Assembly (NCBI RefSeq): GCF_001811505.1
Contig: NZ_KV804996.1
Location: 52,721-116,720, forward strand
DNA from: Streptococcus sp. HMSC034E03
GTDB lineage: Bacteria > Bacillota > Bacilli > Lactobacillales > Streptococcaceae
DNA: 64,000 nt
Direction of reading: 5' to 3'
Part shown: positions 18,064 through 27,546 of the stretch, in pieces
Position numbering within the stretch: position 1 is the stretch's first letter
Layout: each line of letters opens with the position of its first letter
The notes under the pieces: model-generated
The model's database searches: none
Told to the model about the DNA's origin: nothing
What the model saw: the letters and a program-made list of their open reading frames with translations, nothing else
Position numbers and translations under genes: made by a program

Positions 18064-18165
18064 GTAGTTTCGCTGATTTACTTCAAACCTGTTGTGAGGT
18101 AAGTTAACGACGCCTTAACCACGCTGTTTGCTGAGCTTGACTCCGGGCAGTGTGGCTATTTTTTT
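18064..18165 (+). ncRNA. Terminated leader or small RNA upstream of trmL
   Basis: From the promoter start point, about 100 nt contain a TTTACTTC/GAGGTAA hairpin and a final hairpin CCACGCTG/CAGTGTGG (18119-18155) followed by seven Ts. The transcript should mostly end before trmL, so it is either an independent small RNA or an attenuator. No ribosome site or ORF is visible. It lacks the TTTAAG-N5-TTTAAG CiaR box of the pneumococcal csRNAs. Confidence 0.55.
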
Positions 18166-18188
18166 GCACTAGTGAGAGGAAACAAGGC

Positions 18189-18692
18189 ATGACAAATCAC
18201 ATTGTATTATTTGAACCCCAGATTCCACAAAATACGGGTAATATTGCTCGTACTTGCGCAGCAACGAATGCGCCCCTTCATATTATCAAACCGATGGGTT
18301 TTCCTATTGATAATCGTAAGATGAAGCGGGCAGGTCTAGATTATTGGGACAAGCTTGAGATTCATTTTTATGATAGCTTGGCTGATTTTATGGGAAAAAT
18401 GGATGGTCAGCTCTACCTGATTTCCAAGTTTGCAGAAAAAGTCTATTCAGATGCAGATTTCACGACAGAAGGAGATCACTATTTTCTCTTTGGACGTGAA
18501 GATAAGGGCTTGCCTGAGGAATTTATGCGTGAGCATCCAGAAAAGGCTCTCAGAATTCCGATGAATGATGAACATGTTCGTAGCCTGAATGTATCTAATA
18601 CAGTATGTATGATTGTCTATGAGGCTCTCCGACAACAAAACTTTGTGGGCCTCGAACTGGTTCATACTTATGAAACAGATAAATTGAAATAA
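18189..18692 (+). CDS. trmL: tRNA (cytidine/uridine-2'-O-)-methyltransferase
   Basis: A SPOUT-class methyltransferase that methylates the ribose of the wobble base (position 34) in tRNA-Leu species. The 167 residues contain [12 protein letters not shown] (motif 1), [13 protein letters not shown] (motif 2) and [27 protein letters not shown] (motif 3, including the SLNVS knot). An upstream in-frame extension overlaps the leader terminator; the chosen ATG follows GAGAGGAAA. Length is normal. Confidence 0.93.
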   Translation: MTNHIVLFEPQIPQNTGNIARTCAATNAPLHIIKPMGFPIDNRKMKRAGLDYWDKLEIHFYDSLADFMGKMDGQLYLISKFAEKVYSDADFTTEGDHYFLFGREDKGLPEEFMREHPEKALRIPMNDEHVRSLNVSNTVCMIVYEALRQQNFVGLELVHTYETDKLK

Positions 18693-18705
18693 ACACTTAG
18701 ATAAA

Positions 18706-18731
18706 ATGCTTGCGCTTGCAAGCTTTTTTTG
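18706..18731 (+). terminator. Terminator of trmL
   Basis: GCTTGC/GCAAGC stem with a 4-base loop and seven Ts, just before the FMN riboswitch. Confidence 0.8.
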
Positions 18732-18744
18732 TTATCATAAAGGG

Positions 18745-18955
18745 GTCTTCAGGGCTGGGTGAGATTCCCGACCGGCGGTGAATTTGACTAGCTATTTTAG
18801 CTTTCTCTTCGTTGTCTTGTCTCGATATACTTTAAGTATTATCTTCGACTGCGACGTCTAGATAAATCTAAAATATCTTAGCCAAATAAGTCCGCGAGCG
18901 CAAGCTGATGTGGTGAGATTCCACAACCGACAGTATAGTCTGGATGGGAGAAGAC
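18745..18955 (+). promoter_or_regulatory. FMN riboswitch (RFN element) controlling ribU, with expanded side arm
   Basis: All conserved RFN blocks are present: GTCTTC at the 5' end pairing with GAAGAC at the 3' end (P1), AGGGCTGGGTGAGATTCCCGACCGGCGGTGA, AGTCCGCGAGC, GATGTGGTGAGATTCCACAACCGACAGT and the final GGATGGGAGAAGAC, each given here only in part by key bases. The arm between GCGGTGA and AGTCCGCGAG is about 107 nt (18782-18888) and folds as one long nested hairpin (TATTTTAG/CTAAAATA, with ATACTTTAAGTAT at its tip). The aptamer is thus about 70 nt longer than usual. Confidence 0.93.
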
Positions 18956-18990
18956 GAAAGAATGGCTTTGTCTATTCTAATTGATTTTTT
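18952..18990 (+). terminator. Possible expression-platform hairpin of the FMN riboswitch
   Basis: AGAC-AAAG pairs with CTTTGTCT (one bulged G), using the 3' strand of P1, with a T-run about 13 bases later. This would be mutually exclusive with the closed aptamer. The T-run spacing is loose, so control could instead act on translation. Confidence 0.4.
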
Positions 18991-19116
18991 ATAGGTAAAT
19001 TGCAACCGCTTGCTTAAACAGAGTGAGGGGAAACTTTTGGAATATAAAAATAAAGGATAGATAGAGGAATCCTTTCCAACTTCTTCTGATTTTATAGAAA
19101 ATTGGAGGAACCTGTT

Positions 19117-19680
19117 ATGACAAACACACGTCGACTTTCGACCATTGCAATTCTATCAGCGCTTTCATTTGTGTTGATGTACTTTGACTTTCCGCTTTTG
19201 CCAGCGGCATCCTTTTTGAGGATTGAGTTCAGTATTTTACCGGTCCTTGTGGGTTTGGTAGTCTTGGATTTACCAGCAGCTTTTGGAGTGCTTTTTCTTC
19301 GGTCCTTGTTGAAAATCCTTCTGAACAATCAAGGGGTTAGTACCTATATTGGTTTACCGATGAATATTGTTGCCTTGGGAGTCTTTGTGCTTGCTTTTGG
19401 TTTGATTTGGAAAAAAGAGCGAACAACCATGCGTTTCGTCCTAGCTTCACTAGCTGGTACGCTTGGTTTGACTCTAGCTATGCTAGTTTTGAACTACGTC
19501 TATGCTGTTCCTTTGTACGCTAAGTTTGCTAATTTTGATATTGAGAAAATCTTAGGATTGAGCAACTACCTGATGACTATGGTCTTGCCTTTTAATCTGA
19601 TTGAAGGTATTATCTTTGCCATCTCTTTCTGGTTGTTGTTTGTCCTTTTGAAACCAACTTTAAAATACTATGAAAGATAA
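19117..19680 (+). CDS. ribU: Riboflavin ECF transporter S-component
   Basis: Substrate-binding membrane subunit for riboflavin uptake, working with the shared EcfA1A2T module encoded elsewhere. The 187-residue protein has six hydrophobic segments and the RibU-typical FDFPLLPAASFLRIEFSILP region, given here in part. The start codon is placed 8 bases after GGAGG; the TTG five codons earlier overlaps that site. Control by the FMN riboswitch directly upstream confirms the substrate. Confidence 0.93.
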   Translation: MTNTRRLSTIAILSALSFVLMYFDFPLLPAASFLRIEFSILPVLVGLVVLDLPAAFGVLFLRSLLKILLNNQGVSTYIGLPMNIVALGVFVLAFGLIWKKERTTMRFVLASLAGTLGLTLAMLVLNYVYAVPLYAKFANFDIEKILGLSNYLMTMVLPFNLIEGIIFAISFWLLFVLLKPTLKYYER

Positions 19681-20320
19681 ACAAACATATTTGATGAAGG
19701 GCTCTTTTGCCCTTTTGCTTTTTGTAATTTTAGGTTATATTGTCAAGTTTTACCCTAATATGCTGATTGGCTTTGATCAACCAATCCAGACTGCTATTCG
19801 AGGTGACTTACCTGCTTCCTTGACCGTTCTTTTCAGAACAATCACACATTTAATTGATATCCCAGTCATTATCACTTGGGTTCTCATTGTAGCTTTTATT
19901 TTTTACCGTAAGCAATGGAAACTGGAAAGTTATCTCATGCTGGGGAATTTGACTTTAGCTGGAATCTTAATCGTAACCTTTAAAAATATCTACCAACGAC
20001 CTAGACCAGAAATAGTACATCTAGTAGAGGAAAAAGGTTTTTCTTTTCCTAGTGGACATTCTCTGGCAGTAACGATTATGGTTGGAACTTTGATTGTGAT
20101 TTTGAGCCAACGGATTAAGAATACAGTCTGGAGAAAAGTAGTGCAAATCTTGCTAAGTCTATATCTCGTTAGTGTATTGGTATCCAGGGTCTATCTGGGA
20201 GTTCACTACCCATCAGATGTGATTGCTAGCCTTTGTGTAGGCCTAGGAGTTTTGTTTATGGAGTTTCCTTTCTATGATAAACTGCGTTTTCAATGGCGCT
20301 TTACAGGCAAGCAGAAGTGA
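19670..20320 (+). CDS. PAP2-family membrane phosphatase
   Basis: A 216-residue integral membrane phosphatase. The three phosphatase motifs are complete: KNIYQRPRP, SFPSGHS and SRVYLGVHYPSD. Related enzymes dephosphorylate undecaprenyl pyrophosphate, phosphatidylglycerol phosphate or other lipid phosphates outside the membrane; the substrate cannot be told from sequence. It overlaps the end of ribU by 11 bases, so it is translationally coupled and probably also under FMN riboswitch control. Confidence 0.9.
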   Translation: MKDKQTYLMKGSFALLLFVILGYIVKFYPNMLIGFDQPIQTAIRGDLPASLTVLFRTITHLIDIPVIITWVLIVAFIFYRKQWKLESYLMLGNLTLAGILIVTFKNIYQRPRPEIVHLVEEKGFSFPSGHSLAVTIMVGTLIVILSQRIKNTVWRKVVQILLSLYLVSVLVSRVYLGVHYPSDVIASLCVGLGVLFMEFPFYDKLRFQWRFTGKQK

Positions 20321-20346
20321 GAATCAAACTTTTTTGAGGAGATAAA

Positions 20347-20766
20347 ATGGAAGTCAACATAAAAGATCTTCATCCGACTCAACTATACTTATCAGAAAAG
20401 AAGTTACAAGATATCCAGATGCTTTATCAGTCGAAAGAAAAGCCCAATATCAATCCAATTAGCGTTCTTGCATTTGGAAATTGCTTCTTGATTACAGATG
20501 GCCATCACAGGGCTTATCAGGCTTTGTTGGTAGGCCAGGATACAATTTCTGCTGAGTTTGATAGAGATGGAGGTGACGAACTATATCATCTCTATGCGCA
20601 AGCTTGTGAGAAAAGAAAGATATACTCTGTTCTGGATTTAAAAAATTATATCTTACCTCAAGATGAGTATGAAGCAAAATGGTATAACTGGTGTGATGGT
20701 TTTAATCAAGCAGCGGAGCTAGTATTAGGAGTAGAAAATGATGACAAAAATCATTCAGATAGATGA
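20347..20766 (+). CDS. ParB-like nuclease-fold small protein
   Basis: A 139-residue cytoplasmic protein. The central segment FLITDGHHRAYQALLVG matches the DGHHR motif of ParB/sulfiredoxin-like domains, and the N-terminal IKDLHPTQLYLSEKKLQDI is the usual first strand-helix region. Such stand-alone proteins may act as nucleases, phosphotransferases or regulators; I cannot assign a role. GAGGAG lies 6 bases upstream. Its end overlaps the start of the acetyltransferase gene by 29 bases. Confidence 0.8.
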   Translation: MEVNIKDLHPTQLYLSEKKLQDIQMLYQSKEKPNINPISVLAFGNCFLITDGHHRAYQALLVGQDTISAEFDRDGGDELYHLYAQACEKRKIYSVLDLKNYILPQDEYEAKWYNWCDGFNQAAELVLGVENDDKNHSDR

Positions 20767-21226
20767 TTCCTTACGTTTAGTTCCCTATTTTTTAGCAGAT
20801 CATCAGGATGTAGCTTTGGCCTGGTATCAAGATGTGGATTTGGTGGAACTTGTAGACGGTATTAGAATACCTTATAGTTCAGAAAAATTAAATGCTATGT
20901 ATTCCTATTTAGAGAGTCACGGGGATTTGTTCTGGATTGAGTTTCGAGAAAAGGGAGAGTGGCTTCCGATTGGGGATGTCACCTTATCTCAGGAGAATCT
21001 TCCTATTGTGATTGGCAATCCGACTTATCAACATCAGGGACTTGGACGCAAGGTATTGAAGATTTTGATTGATCTAGCTCGACAAAGGGGATGGAAAGAA
21101 TTAAAAGTTCAGGAAATCTATGATTTCAATCATGCCTCCAGACGATGTTTTGAGTCCCTTGGATTTGTGGAGAGCGGAAGTACTGAAAAAGGGACAAGCC
21201 TGCTCTTAAAGCTGGACTCCTACTAA
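20738..21226 (+). CDS. GNAT-family N-acetyltransferase
   Basis: A 162-residue GNAT acetyltransferase. The acetyl-CoA loop is NPTYQHQGLGRKVLKILIDLARQRGW, of which the core is Q-x-x-G-L-G-R, and a later beta-strand ends FESLGFVESG. The long overlap with the ParB-like gene means the two are co-translated and perhaps functionally linked. The acceptor substrate is unknown. Two adjacent ATG codons could serve as start. Confidence 0.85.
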   Translation: MMTKIIQIDDSLRLVPYFLADHQDVALAWYQDVDLVELVDGIRIPYSSEKLNAMYSYLESHGDLFWIEFREKGEWLPIGDVTLSQENLPIVIGNPTYQHQGLGRKVLKILIDLARQRGWKELKVQEIYDFNHASRRCFESLGFVESGSTEKGTSLLLKLDSY

Positions 21227-21245
21227 ACTTTATTATTTTTTATTA

Positions 21246-21275
21246 ATCGCTCAAAACAGAGCGGTTGTTTGTTTG
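21246..21275 (+). terminator. Weak terminator before rplK
   Basis: CGCTC/GAGCG stem with a T/G-rich tail. Only a five-pair stem with imperfect U-run. Confidence 0.4.
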
Positions 21276-21351
21276 TAGTTCAGGACTCTTTCACGAAAGA
21301 AATGATAGTCAAATTCAGTAATAAAATTTCTCTAAAAATAAAATTTTTCTC

Positions 21352-21379
21352 TTGCATTTTTTTTAAAATAGTGTATAAT
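21352..21379 (+). promoter_or_regulatory. rplKA promoter
   Basis: TTGCAT and TATAAT separated by 16 bases, about 80 bases before rplK. Confidence 0.7.
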
Positions 21380-21404
21380 AGATGGGTATGCGTAAAGCAT
21401 ACTT

Positions 21405-21442
21405 GTGGGAGGTAAAAATCTCTAAATTACCGCCAAAACCAC
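21405..21442 (+). promoter_or_regulatory. Structured rplK leader, possible L1 autoregulation site
   Basis: A hairpin closed by GTGG/CCAC with inner GGTAA/TTACC carries TGGGAGG. A second TGGGAGATGAA sequence in a hairpin lies between rplK and rplA (21913-21947). L1 represses its own operon through an mRNA mimic of its rRNA site, and TGGGAG-type loops occur there. Assignment is inferred. Confidence 0.45.
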
Positions 21443-21458
21443 AAAGGAGGATTTAAAA

Positions 21459-21884
21459 ATGGCTAAAAAAGTCGAAAAACTTGTAAAATTGCAAATCCCT
21501 GCTGGTAAAGCTACACCAGCTCCACCGGTTGGACCTGCTCTTGGTCAAGCTGGTATCAACATCATGGGATTCACAAAAGAGTTCAACGCTCGTACTGCTG
21601 ACCAAGCTGGTATGATCATTCCAGTTGTTATCTCAGTTTACGAAGATAAATCATTTACTTTCATCACTAAAACACCACCAGCTGCTGTTCTTTTGAAAAA
21701 AGCTGCAGGTGTTGAAAAAGGATCAGGTACACCTAACAAAACTAAAGTTGCTACAGTTACTCGTGCACAAGTACAAGAAATTGCAGAAACTAAAATGCCA
21801 GATTTGAACGCTGCAAACATTGAGGCTGCAATGCGTATGATCGAAGGTACTGCTCGTTCTATGGGATTCACTGTTGTTGACTAA
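21459..21884 (+). CDS. rplK: 50S ribosomal protein L11
   Basis: The 141-residue L11 forms the GTPase-associated stalk base with 23S rRNA. The conserved N-terminal proline-rich domain ([20 protein letters not shown] in part) and the C-terminal rRNA-binding domain (GTARSMGF) are intact. Codon usage is strongly optimised. Preceded by AAAGGAGG and followed about 100 bases later by rplA. Confidence 0.99.
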   Translation: MAKKVEKLVKLQIPAGKATPAPPVGPALGQAGINIMGFTKEFNARTADQAGMIIPVVISVYEDKSFTFITKTPPAAVLLKKAAGVEKGSGTPNKTKVATVTRAQVQEIAETKMPDLNAANIEAAMRMIEGTARSMGFTVVD

Positions 21885-21980
21885 TCAATAACATCCCTAT
21901 ATAACCCGCAAGACTTCATCATTTCGAGAAGTGACGTGGGAGATGAAAATCGATTGAACCACTTACAAGGAGAATAGAAA

Positions 21981-22670
21981 ATGGCTAAAAAAAGCAAACA
22001 ACTTCGTGCTGCTCTTGAGAAGATCGACAGCACAAAAGCATACAGCGTAGAAGAAGCTGTAGCTCTTGCAAAAGAAACTAACTTTGCAAAATTTGATGCA
22101 ACTGTAGAAGTTGCTTACAACTTGAACATTGACGTTAAAAAAGCTGACCAACAAATCCGTGGAGCAATGGTATTGCCAAACGGTACTGGTAAAACAGCTC
22201 GCGTTCTTGTATTTGCACGTGGTGCAAAAGCTGAAGAAGCAAAAGCTGCTGGTGCAGACTTCGTTGGTGAAGATGACCTTGTTGCTAAAATCAACGACGG
22301 TTGGTTGGACTTCGACGTAGTTATCGCTACACCTGACATGATGGCTCTTGTTGGACGTCTTGGACGTGTCCTTGGACCTCGTAACTTGATGCCAAACCCT
22401 AAAACTGGTACTGTAACAATGGATGTTGCTAAAGCAGTTGAAGAGTCTAAAGGTGGTAAAATCACTTACCGTGCAGACCGTGCAGGTATCGTACAAGCAA
22501 TCATCGGTAAAGTTTCATTTGAAGCTGACAAGTTGGTTGAAAACTTCAAAGCATTCAACGAAACAATCCAAAAAGCTAAACCAGCTACTGCTAAAGGAAC
22601 TTACGTAACAAGCTTGACAATCACAACTACTCAAGGTGTTGGTATCAAGGTTGACGTTAACTCACTTTAA
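21981..22670 (+). CDS. rplA: 50S ribosomal protein L1
   Basis: L1 binds the mobile stalk of 23S rRNA near the E site and represses its own mRNA. The 229 residues carry the signature [25 protein letters not shown] (in part). Normal length, highly biased codons, AAGGAG before the start. The intergenic hairpins with rplK could take part in autoregulation. Confidence 0.99.
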   Translation: MAKKSKQLRAALEKIDSTKAYSVEEAVALAKETNFAKFDATVEVAYNLNIDVKKADQQIRGAMVLPNGTGKTARVLVFARGAKAEEAKAAGADFVGEDDLVAKINDGWLDFDVVIATPDMMALVGRLGRVLGPRNLMPNPKTGTVTMDVAKAVEESKGGKITYRADRAGIVQAIIGKVSFEADKLVENFKAFNETIQKAKPATAKGTYVTSLTITTTQGVGIKVDVNSL

Positions 22671-22683
22671 TTAGTAAAGAATC

Positions 22684-22716
22684 AAAAGGTTGGGACATTT
22701 TGTCTCAACCTTTTTT
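22684..22716 (+). terminator. Terminator of rplKA
   Basis: AAAGGTTGGGACA/TGTCTCAACCTTT, 13 pairs with a 3-base loop, then a T-run. Confidence 0.9.
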
Positions 22717-22782
22717 CTATTCAAAAAATATAAATACGTATAAACTTTCTAATCTATTTGATATTGTAAAGTATCTAGATAG

Positions 22783-22797
22783 AAAATTCAGAAAATT
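22783..22797. promoter_or_regulatory. CodY box upstream of ilvB
   Basis: AAAATTCAGAAAATT matches the CodY consensus AATTTTCWGAAAATT at 13 of 15 positions. It lies just upstream of the ilvB -35. Repression of branched-chain amino-acid synthesis by CodY is well known in Gram-positives. Confidence 0.75.
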
Positions 22798-22809
22798 TGC
22801 TCTTTTCTC

Positions 22810-22837
22810 TTGAAAATTTTTGAAAAAATGGTATCAT
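22810..22837 (+). promoter_or_regulatory. ilvB promoter
   Basis: TTGAAA and TATCAT with 16 bases between, 39 bases before the ilvB start. Confidence 0.65.
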
Positions 22838-22875
22838 AGTAACAAGCTATTTTTAAGAGAAGAGAAAGGGGAACG

Positions 22876-24576
22876 ATGGAGAAAATCATTTTAGACTCAC
22901 CTAAGACGGGATCGGATCTTGTTTTGGAAACACTTCGCGACTTAGGAATCAACACGATTTTTGGTTATCCTGGTGGAGCAGTACTTCCTTTATATGATGC
23001 TATTTATAATTTTAAGGGAATCCGCCATATTTTAGGTCGCCATGAGCAGGGTTGTCTTCACGAAGCTGAAGGTTATGCTAAGTCAACAGGAAAACTGGGT
23101 GTTGCAGTCGTCACAAGCGGACCAGGAGCTACAAATGCCATTACAGGGATCGCAGATGCTATGAGCGATAGTGTTCCCCTTTTGGTCTTCACAGGACAAG
23201 TTGCAAGAGCAGGAATCGGTAAGGATGCTTTTCAAGAAGCTGATATCGTTGGTATCACCATGCCAATCACTAAGTACAATTATCAGGTTCGAGAAACTGC
23301 GGATATTCCACGAATTATTACAGAAGCTGTGCATATTGCGACTACAGGTCGTCCAGGGCCAGTCGTCATTGACCTACCAAAAGATGTTTCTGCGCTTGAG
23401 ACAGACTTCATTTACTCTCCAGAGATAGATTTACCAAGTTATCAGCCAACACTTGAGCCAAATGATATGCAAATCAAGAAAATCTTGAAGCAATTGTCTA
23501 AGGCTAAAAAACCAGTCTTGCTAGCTGGGGGTGGGATTAGTTACGCTGAGGCTGCAGCAGAGTTAAATGAATTTGCAGAGCGTTATCAAATTCCAGTTGT
23601 GACAAGTCTTTTGGGACAGGGAACAATTGCAACTAGCCATCCACTGTTTTTGGGAATGGGCGGAATGCATGGTTCCTTTGCAGCAAATATTGCCATGACT
23701 GAGGCTGATTTTATGATTTCTATTGGTTGCCGCTTTGATGACCGTTTGACTGGAAATCCTAAAACCTTTGCTAAGAATGCAAAAGTAGCGCATATCGATA
23801 TCGATCCAGCAGAGATTGGTAAGATTATCGCAGTTGATATTCCAGTTGTCGGTGATGCGAAAAAGGCTTTGCAGCAGTTACTAACTGAGCCAATCGTTCG
23901 TAACAATACTGAAAAGTGGATTGAAAAAGTTACCAAAGATAAGAATCGTGTTCGTTCTTATGATAAGAAAGAACGTGTGGTTCAACCTCAAGCAGTTATT
24001 GAACGCGTCGGTGAGTTGACCAATGGCGATGCCATTGTCGTAACAGACGTTGGACAACACCAGATGTGGACGGCTCAATACTATCCTTACCAAAACGAGC
24101 GTCAATTGGTAACATCAGGTGGTCTAGGAACCATGGGATTCGGAGTCCCAGCAGCTATTGGTGCTAAGATTGCTAATCCAGATAAAGAAGTTGTTCTCTT
24201 TGTCGGAGATGGAGGTTTCCAGATGACCAATCAGGAATTGGCAATCTTAAATATTTACAAGATTCCAATCAAGGTCATCATGCTTAATAACCATTCACTT
24301 GGGATGGTTCGTCAATGGCAAGAAGCCTTTTACGATGGTCGAACATCAGAGTCAGTCTTTGATAGCCTTCCAGATTTCCAATTGATGGCTCAAGCCTATG
24401 GAATTAAGAATTATAAGTTTGATAATCCTGAAACTCTTGAGAAGGATTTGGAAGTCATCATGGAAGATGAACCAATGTTTATTGAAGTAGACATTTCTCG
24501 GAAAGAACATGTTTTACCGATGGTACCAGCTGGTAAGAGTAATCATGAGATGTTGGGGGTGAAGTTTAATGCGTAG
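22876..24576 (+). CDS. ilvB: Acetolactate synthase, large (catalytic) subunit
   Basis: Condenses two pyruvates (or pyruvate and 2-oxobutyrate) in the first common step of valine, leucine and isoleucine synthesis, using thiamine diphosphate and FAD. The 566 residues show the N-terminal PYR domain (GYPGGAVLPLYDA; catalytic Glu in GRHEQG), the FAD-binding middle part, and the C-terminal ThDP motif GDGGFQMTNQEL...NN. Overlaps ilvH by 8 bases. Confidence 0.98.
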   Translation: MEKIILDSPKTGSDLVLETLRDLGINTIFGYPGGAVLPLYDAIYNFKGIRHILGRHEQGCLHEAEGYAKSTGKLGVAVVTSGPGATNAITGIADAMSDSVPLLVFTGQVARAGIGKDAFQEADIVGITMPITKYNYQVRETADIPRIITEAVHIATTGRPGPVVIDLPKDVSALETDFIYSPEIDLPSYQPTLEPNDMQIKKILKQLSKAKKPVLLAGGGISYAEAAAELNEFAERYQIPVVTSLLGQGTIATSHPLFLGMGGMHGSFAANIAMTEADFMISIGCRFDDRLTGNPKTFAKNAKVAHIDIDPAEIGKIIAVDIPVVGDAKKALQQLLTEPIVRNNTEKWIEKVTKDKNRVRSYDKKERVVQPQAVIERVGELTNGDAIVVTDVGQHQMWTAQYYPYQNERQLVTSGGLGTMGFGVPAAIGAKIANPDKEVVLFVGDGGFQMTNQELAILNIYKIPIKVIMLNNHSLGMVRQWQEAFYDGRTSESVFDSLPDFQLMAQAYGIKNYKFDNPETLEKDLEVIMEDEPMFIEVDISRKEHVLPMVPAGKSNHEMLGVKFNA

Positions 24577-25045
24577 AATGTTAACAGCCAAACTTCAAAA
24601 CCGTTCAGGTGTTCTCAATCGCTTCACAGGAGTCTTATCGAGACGTCAAGTCAATATTGAAAGCATTTCTGTGGGGGCAACGGAAAATCCTAATGTATCA
24701 CGAATTACCATTATCATCGATGTTGCATCACATGATGAAGTTGAGCAAATCATCAAACAACTGAATCGTCAGATTGATGTGATTCGCATTCGTGATATCA
24801 CGGATCAGCCCCACTTAGAACGAGAAGTAATTCTTATAAAGGTTTCAGCGCCTGCTGAAAAGCGTGCAGAAATTTTGGCTATTATCCAACCTTTCCGTGC
24901 AACGGTAGTCGATGTAGCTCCAGGATCCATTACCATTCAGATGACTGGGAATGCAGAGAAGAGTGAAGCCTTGATTCGAGTCATTCGACCTTACGGTATT
25001 AAAAATATCGCTCGTACGGGTGCAACTGGATTTACCCGCGACTAA
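24569..25045 (+). CDS. ilvH: Acetolactate synthase, small (regulatory) subunit
   Basis: The 158-residue regulatory subunit gives IlvB full activity and valine feedback inhibition. It starts with an ACT domain (LTAKLQNRSGVLNRFTGVLSRR in part) followed by the C-terminal regulatory domain. It is also called ilvN. Translation is coupled to ilvB by the overlap. Another possible start three codons later does not change the ACT domain. Confidence 0.97.
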   Translation: MRRMLTAKLQNRSGVLNRFTGVLSRRQVNIESISVGATENPNVSRITIIIDVASHDEVEQIIKQLNRQIDVIRIRDITDQPHLEREVILIKVSAPAEKRAEILAIIQPFRATVVDVAPGSITIQMTGNAEKSEALIRVIRPYGIKNIARTGATGFTRD

Positions 25046-25077
25046 AAATCCAACTTAAATTTGTTAAACTAGCCTAA

Positions 25078-26133
<1,056 letters not shown>

Positions 26134-26154
26134 TTTTTAAGAATATAAACAGAA

Positions 26155-26186
26155 GGCGAGTTGGGGGGAACCTAACTCGCTTTTTA
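26155..26186 (+). terminator. Terminator between ilvC and ilvA
   Basis: GCGAGTT/AACTCGC stem with a G-rich loop and five Ts. It may allow partial read-through into ilvA, which has no clear promoter of its own. Confidence 0.8.
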
Positions 26187-26213
26187 TCTTGAAAACTCAG
26201 CTAGGAGGAGATT

Positions 26214-27464
26214 ATGCTAAGTGCAAAAGATGTGGTGAAAGCCCACAAGGTTTTGAGTGGTGTAGTAGCCAATACACCACTTGACTACGATCATTATTTA
26301 TCCGAAAAATACGGAGCGAAAATTTATCTTAAGAAGGAAAACGCTCAACGTGTCCGTTCTTTTAAAATTCGTGGGGCTTATTACGCTATTTCCCAATTGA
26401 CAAAAGAGGAACGTGAACGTGGTGTAGTGTGTGCTTCAGCGGGAAATCACGCTCAAGGAGTTGCCTACACATGTAATGAGATGAAGATCCCTGCAACAAT
26501 CTTTATGCCAATTACGACACCTCAACAGAAAATTGGTCAGGTCCGTTTCTTTGGAGGAGATTTTGTGACGATCAAATTAGTAGGGGATACTTTTGATGCT
26601 TCAGCCAAGGCTGCTCAAGACTTTACCGTGGCTGAAAATCGTACTTTTATTGATCCCTTTGATGATCCCTATGTTCAAGCTGGTCAGGGTACGGTAGCCT
26701 ATGAAATTTTAGAAGAAGCTCGTAAAGAATCTATTGATTTTGATACCGTCTTGGTACCTGTTGGAGGCGGAGGCCTCATTTCAGGTGTTTCTACTTATAT
26801 TAAAGAAACAAATCCTCAAATTGAGGTCATTGGAGTCGAGGCTGAAGGTGCTCGTTCTATGAAGGCTGCCTTTGAAGCTGGGGGACCAGTTAAACTTAAA
26901 GAAATTGATAAATTTGCGGATGGGATTGCAGTGCAAAAAGTAGGGCAGTTGACCTATGAAGCAACACGAAAAAATGTTGAAACTCTTATCGGTGTAGATG
27001 AAGGCTTGATTTCTGAGACCTTAATTGATCTTTATTCTAAACAAGGAATTGTAGCTGAACCTGCGGGTGCTGCTAGTGTTGCAGCCTTGGAAGTATTATC
27101 AGATTATATTAAGGGCAAGACCATTTGTTGTATCATTTCTGGAGGGAATAATGACATCAACCGTATGCCAGAGATGGAAGAACGTGCCTTGATTTATGAT
27201 GGTATCAAGCATTACTTTGTAGTGAATTTCCCACAACGTCCGGGAGCACTTCGAGAGTTTGTAAATGATATCTTAGGACCTCATGATGATATTACTCGTT
27301 TTGAATATATCAAACGAGCTAGCAAGGGAACTGGTCCAGTACTAATAGGGATCGCACTTGCTGATAAACATGATTATGCGGGCTTGATTCATAGGATGGA
27401 AAAATTTGACCCATCTTATATTAATTTGAATGGGAATGAGACCCTATATAATATGCTTGTTTAA
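26214..27464 (+). CDS. ilvA: Threonine ammonia-lyase (biosynthetic threonine deaminase)
   Basis: PLP enzyme converting threonine to 2-oxobutyrate, the first step towards isoleucine. The 416 residues have the PLP lysine at 51 in RSFKIRGAY, the glycine loop VGGGGLISG, and one C-terminal ACT-like regulatory segment (VNFPQRPGALREF). This is the shorter, one-ACT type common in Firmicutes. AGGAGG lies close upstream. Confidence 0.97.
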   Translation: MLSAKDVVKAHKVLSGVVANTPLDYDHYLSEKYGAKIYLKKENAQRVRSFKIRGAYYAISQLTKEERERGVVCASAGNHAQGVAYTCNEMKIPATIFMPITTPQQKIGQVRFFGGDFVTIKLVGDTFDASAKAAQDFTVAENRTFIDPFDDPYVQAGQGTVAYEILEEARKESIDFDTVLVPVGGGGLISGVSTYIKETNPQIEVIGVEAEGARSMKAAFEAGGPVKLKEIDKFADGIAVQKVGQLTYEATRKNVETLIGVDEGLISETLIDLYSKQGIVAEPAGAASVAALEVLSDYIKGKTICCIISGGNNDINRMPEMEERALIYDGIKHYFVVNFPQRPGALREFVNDILGPHDDITRFEYIKRASKGTGPVLIGIALADKHDYAGLIHRMEKFDPSYINLNGNETLYNMLV

Positions 27465-27546
27465 TATGCTATGAAATTTTTATCATATTATTTGCCTAAC
27501 CTATTTACTAGTGCTATAATGTAAGTGAAGAAAGGGGGAGATTCCC

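Noticed and set aside
19092..19328. 78-aa basic minus-strand frame at the ribU start
   Set aside because: Opposite the ribU N-terminus and its ribosome site; low-complexity Lys/Arg composition.
21963..22496. 177-aa minus-strand frame across rplA
   Set aside because: Same effect in a highly expressed ribosomal protein gene; Cys/Phe/Ser-rich nonsense sequence.
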